A DNA stretch of 64,000 nt from assembly GCF_008086595.1 (NCBI RefSeq), contig NZ_RXYA01000017.1:1-64000 (forward strand), in the 5' to 3' direction. The notes under the pieces are model-generated. The model was not told the origin of the DNA. It worked only from the letters and a program-made list of their open reading frames with translations, and did not search any database. The position numbers and the translations under genes are program-made. The DNA comes from Acetobacterium paludosum (GTDB lineage Bacteria > Bacillota > Clostridia > Eubacteriales > Eubacteriaceae). Within the stretch, counting starts at the first letter, position 1. Every line of letters starts with the position of its first letter. This document shows, in pieces, positions 61,847 through 64,000 of this stretch.

Positions 61847-63907
61847 ATGCAGCAGGTCAAAGAGTTGGAGAAACTGAATGATTATCAGAAGGCAGCCGTA
61901 CTGGATGAGAGCGAGGTCTGCATTGTCAACGCCCAGGTCGGCAGCGGAAAAACCACCGTCCTGATTTCAAAGATTATCTATCTTCATCATGTGAAAAAGA
62001 TTAGCTATCGGGATATGATCGTATTAACCTTCACCAATAAAGCAGCCAATGAAATAAAAGAACGGCTGATCGGTGCTGATGATGGCATTCAAAAGGAAGA
62101 TCTGGCTGGGTTTGGCACCTTTCACAGTGTGGCGCTTCATTTTCTCAAAGATGTTTTTCCGGTCGAAAAAATGGGCTATAAAAAGGATTTTCTGGTCATC
62201 GCCCCCGATGAAGAATTGGATATTGCGCTGCCAATCATCCGGGAAAAGAAGCTGCGCATTAAGTATAAAAACCGGCTGAAAAAAAGGCTGGAGCAGGCAA
62301 TCGCCATTCAGGACGAAGCGCAGAAAATTTCACCTTATCAGGATGACATCTTTGAACTGATTGCCTTGCTGACAGAAGAAAAAACAAGACAGAACAAAAT
62401 GTCGTTTTCAGATTTAATCCAGAATGCCACAGCTTTATTGACGGATGATCAACCCGCGCCTAAGTGGATCATCATCGACGAGGTTCAGGACAGTGACCAG
62501 CTGCAGTTGGCATTCATTGATCGGTTAAAAGGAACGGATACCAAACTATTTGCGGTGGGCGACCCCAACCAGATCATCTACAGCTGGCGGGGCAGCACCT
62601 TGAATGTGTTTGAGACACTCGTTCAGAAATACGATGCCAGCGAACGGACCCTGCCAATCAACTACCGGTCCAGCCGTTCGATTCTGGAGGCGGCGAAGTG
62701 CTTTCTGAAAGACGGCAGCGATTTGACCGGCATCCGGGAAACGGGCAGCAAAATCGTGGTCAAAAACCAGTATAATCCCTTCAATGAAGCATGCTATCTG
62801 GCCGATCGGATTGAAGCAATCCATCAGCAGGGGACACCATACCAAGAGATCGCCATCTTTTACCGAATCCAGAACCAGTCCCGGGTTTTTGAAGACGTGT
62901 TTTTGAAAAACAACATTCCCTATGAAGTATCCCTGAAAAAGACGATCCGGGATATCCCGGTGTTGAACTGGCTAATAAAACTCTTACGCTTTTCGATTAA
63001 TCACAATGACTGGTCATCAGGCATCGATGTCCTCTGCAATAAGGTGTACGGGGAAAAACGGACCGAAAAAGCAGCCCTAAAAATACTGAAGGAACAGGCG
63101 GCCGACCAGTCCGTGCTGTTCGCAAAAATGAGCGGGTTTGTTAGTCACTGTTCGGAAGTGAAGAAACCGGAGGAGATTTACAATTATTATGAACTGGACC
63201 GCTATATCCGGCCAACGGCTTCGACCTATGGGGAAGACAAGGCGTCCATTGAACGTCTGCTGAAGATCATTATCGACTACGTGGTGGAAAATCAGATGCC
63301 GTTTCTGGAAGGTCTGACGGATTTTATTAATTCCTCAGCCCTTTATGGCATTAACATTCAGAAGAAAGACATCGACATCCAGGCCGATTCGGTTAAACTG
63401 ATGACCCTGCATGCTTCAAAGGGACTGGAGTTTTCATATGTGTTCATTACCGGCATCAATTACGGGCTGATTCCGCTGCATATGAAAAGTCCGGAAGAGG
63501 AAGCGGAAGAACGGCGCTTGTTCTTTGTCGGCATGACCCGGGCGAAGGATGTGCTGGAGCTTTCCTTTTATACCAATCCGGATGATTACCGGGTCATCCC
63601 CGGGGAAAGCCGATACATCAACATGATTCCGCCCCAGCTCGTTGAGAATCAGCTGGCCAAACCGGCGGCAGCGGTCAATCTGCAGGAACTGAAAAAACAG
63701 ATTCAGGCGGCTAAAGTCGAAGATGAACAAGAGCGGAGCTCAACCGAAACCAAAACTGTCATCGAAGAGCCTGAAAGACAGGTGCGGCATCAGAAATATG
63801 GCATCGGAAAAGTCATAAGAGAGGATGAATTGATGATCGAAGCGGAATTCGAACATTACGGCATCAAAGAATTCATCAAAGCGTTCAGTGAGCTGGAATA
63901 TCTGTAA
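61847..63907 (+). CDS. UvrD/Rep-like SF1 DNA helicase
   Basis: A 686-residue SF1A helicase. Motif I is AQVGSGKTT, motif II DEVQDSD, motif III GDPNQIIYSWRG, motif V TLHASKGLEF, and motif VI LFFVGMTRAKD. The C-terminal 50 residues (VRHQKYGIGKVIREDELMIEAEFEHYG) form a Tudor-like domain as in PcrA/UvrD, used for contact with RNA polymerase. It unwinds DNA 3'-5' during repair. AGGAGG five bases before ATG 61847; translation probably coupled with the upstream helicase. Confidence 0.93.
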   Translation: MQQVKELEKLNDYQKAAVLDESEVCIVNAQVGSGKTTVLISKIIYLHHVKKISYRDMIVLTFTNKAANEIKERLIGADDGIQKEDLAGFGTFHSVALHFLKDVFPVEKMGYKKDFLVIAPDEELDIALPIIREKKLRIKYKNRLKKRLEQAIAIQDEAQKISPYQDDIFELIALLTEEKTRQNKMSFSDLIQNATALLTDDQPAPKWIIIDEVQDSDQLQLAFIDRLKGTDTKLFAVGDPNQIIYSWRGSTLNVFETLVQKYDASERTLPINYRSSRSILEAAKCFLKDGSDLTGIRETGSKIVVKNQYNPFNEACYLADRIEAIHQQGTPYQEIAIFYRIQNQSRVFEDVFLKNNIPYEVSLKKTIRDIPVLNWLIKLLRFSINHNDWSSGIDVLCNKVYGEKRTEKAALKILKEQAADQSVLFAKMSGFVSHCSEVKKPEEIYNYYELDRYIRPTASTYGEDKASIERLLKIIIDYVVENQMPFLEGLTDFINSSALYGINIQKKDIDIQADSVKLMTLHASKGLEFSYVFITGINYGLIPLHMKSPEEEAEERRLFFVGMTRAKDVLELSFYTNPDDYRVIPGESRYINMIPPQLVENQLAKPAAAVNLQELKKQIQAAKVEDEQERSSTETKTVIEEPERQVRHQKYGIGKVIREDELMIEAEFEHYGIKEFIKAFSELEYL

Positions 63908-64000
63908 GAAGGTAATAAAAGGCTGTAGCAGTGATCCAGTTTGGAAAAAATTGTTAAATCATGTTATGATTTTCATATTTTGGCTATAATTAAAGAAAAA

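Noticed and set aside
1-64000. CRISPR arrays, tRNA or rRNA genes, insertion sequences and prophage
   Set aside because: Reading both strands gave no regularly spaced repeats, cloverleaf-like genes, transposases, integrases or phage structural genes, although short tRNA-like folds could be missed by eye.

Overview
The window reads as chromosomal DNA of an anaerobic, medium-to-low-GC Firmicute of the Clostridia. The gene content points that way: oxygen-sensitive glycyl radical enzymes, many ferredoxin-type iron-sulfur proteins, a PucR-type regulator, strong GGAGG ribosome sites, several TTG starts and dense cyclic-di-GMP signalling. An acetogen-like Eubacteriaceae host (Acetobacterium-like) is my inference from overall flavour; no marker gene is present to prove it. 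No rRNA, tRNA, CRISPR array, phage gene or transposase was recognised.

Layout. 1-10 kb is signalling DNA: the end of an EAL protein, a PAS/SARP-type regulator divergent from a large chemotaxis receptor, a broken PAS-PocR-PAS-HD sensor, a patch of gene relics (7.0-7.6 kb), and a V4R sensor overlapping a diguanylate cyclase. 10-16.6 kb holds an esterase, a divergent MFS exporter/TetR pair with clear operators, a second relic patch with partial copies of genes found elsewhere in the window, a MarR-EFR1 ferredoxin-AraC cluster and a cysteine-rich protein. 16.9-22.6 kb is one signalling locus: RsbR-, RsbS- and RsbT-like stressosome proteins, then a hybrid histidine kinase and a receiver-HD-GYP protein. 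22.6-38.9 kb is mixed: SGNH hydrolase with a possible RNA leader, LytTR/DUF3021 pair, an MFS-CBS fusion with a MarR partner, serine acetyltransferase, an exported phosphatidylserine decarboxylase-like protein, a stress protein, hydrolases, a membrane polyferredoxin, tRNA-dihydrouridine synthase and a glycerophosphodiesterase, with many pseudogenes between them. 39.2-48.1 kb is a catabolic locus: PucR regulator, two glycyl radical enzymes around an iron alcohol dehydrogenase, and one activating enzyme. 48.2-51 kb is a tandem pair of membrane diguanylate cyclases. 51-56.4 kb is a run of redox genes with HxlR and TetR regulators. 56.5-64 kb holds an exonuclease, Maf, an acetyltransferase and a two-helicase operon.

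How the parts work together. The stressosome locus probably converts a PAS-sensed signal into release of the RsbT-like kinase, which may act on the next-door hybrid kinase, whose own N-terminus looks like a degenerate RsbT-type domain; output would be through the HD-GYP protein, i.e. cyclic-di-GMP turnover. The glycyl radical locus probably turns a small hydroxylated or similar substrate into an aldehyde that the alcohol dehydrogenase reduces; its substrate cannot be named from sequence.

The first 36 kb is unusually rich in decaying genes: three reading frames broken by single in-frame TAA codons, several truncations, an internal in-frame deletion at a 10-base repeat, and two separate leftovers of nitroreductase C-termini. 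I consider the stressosome-phosphorelay locus and the two-GRE locus the best candidates for undescribed systems.
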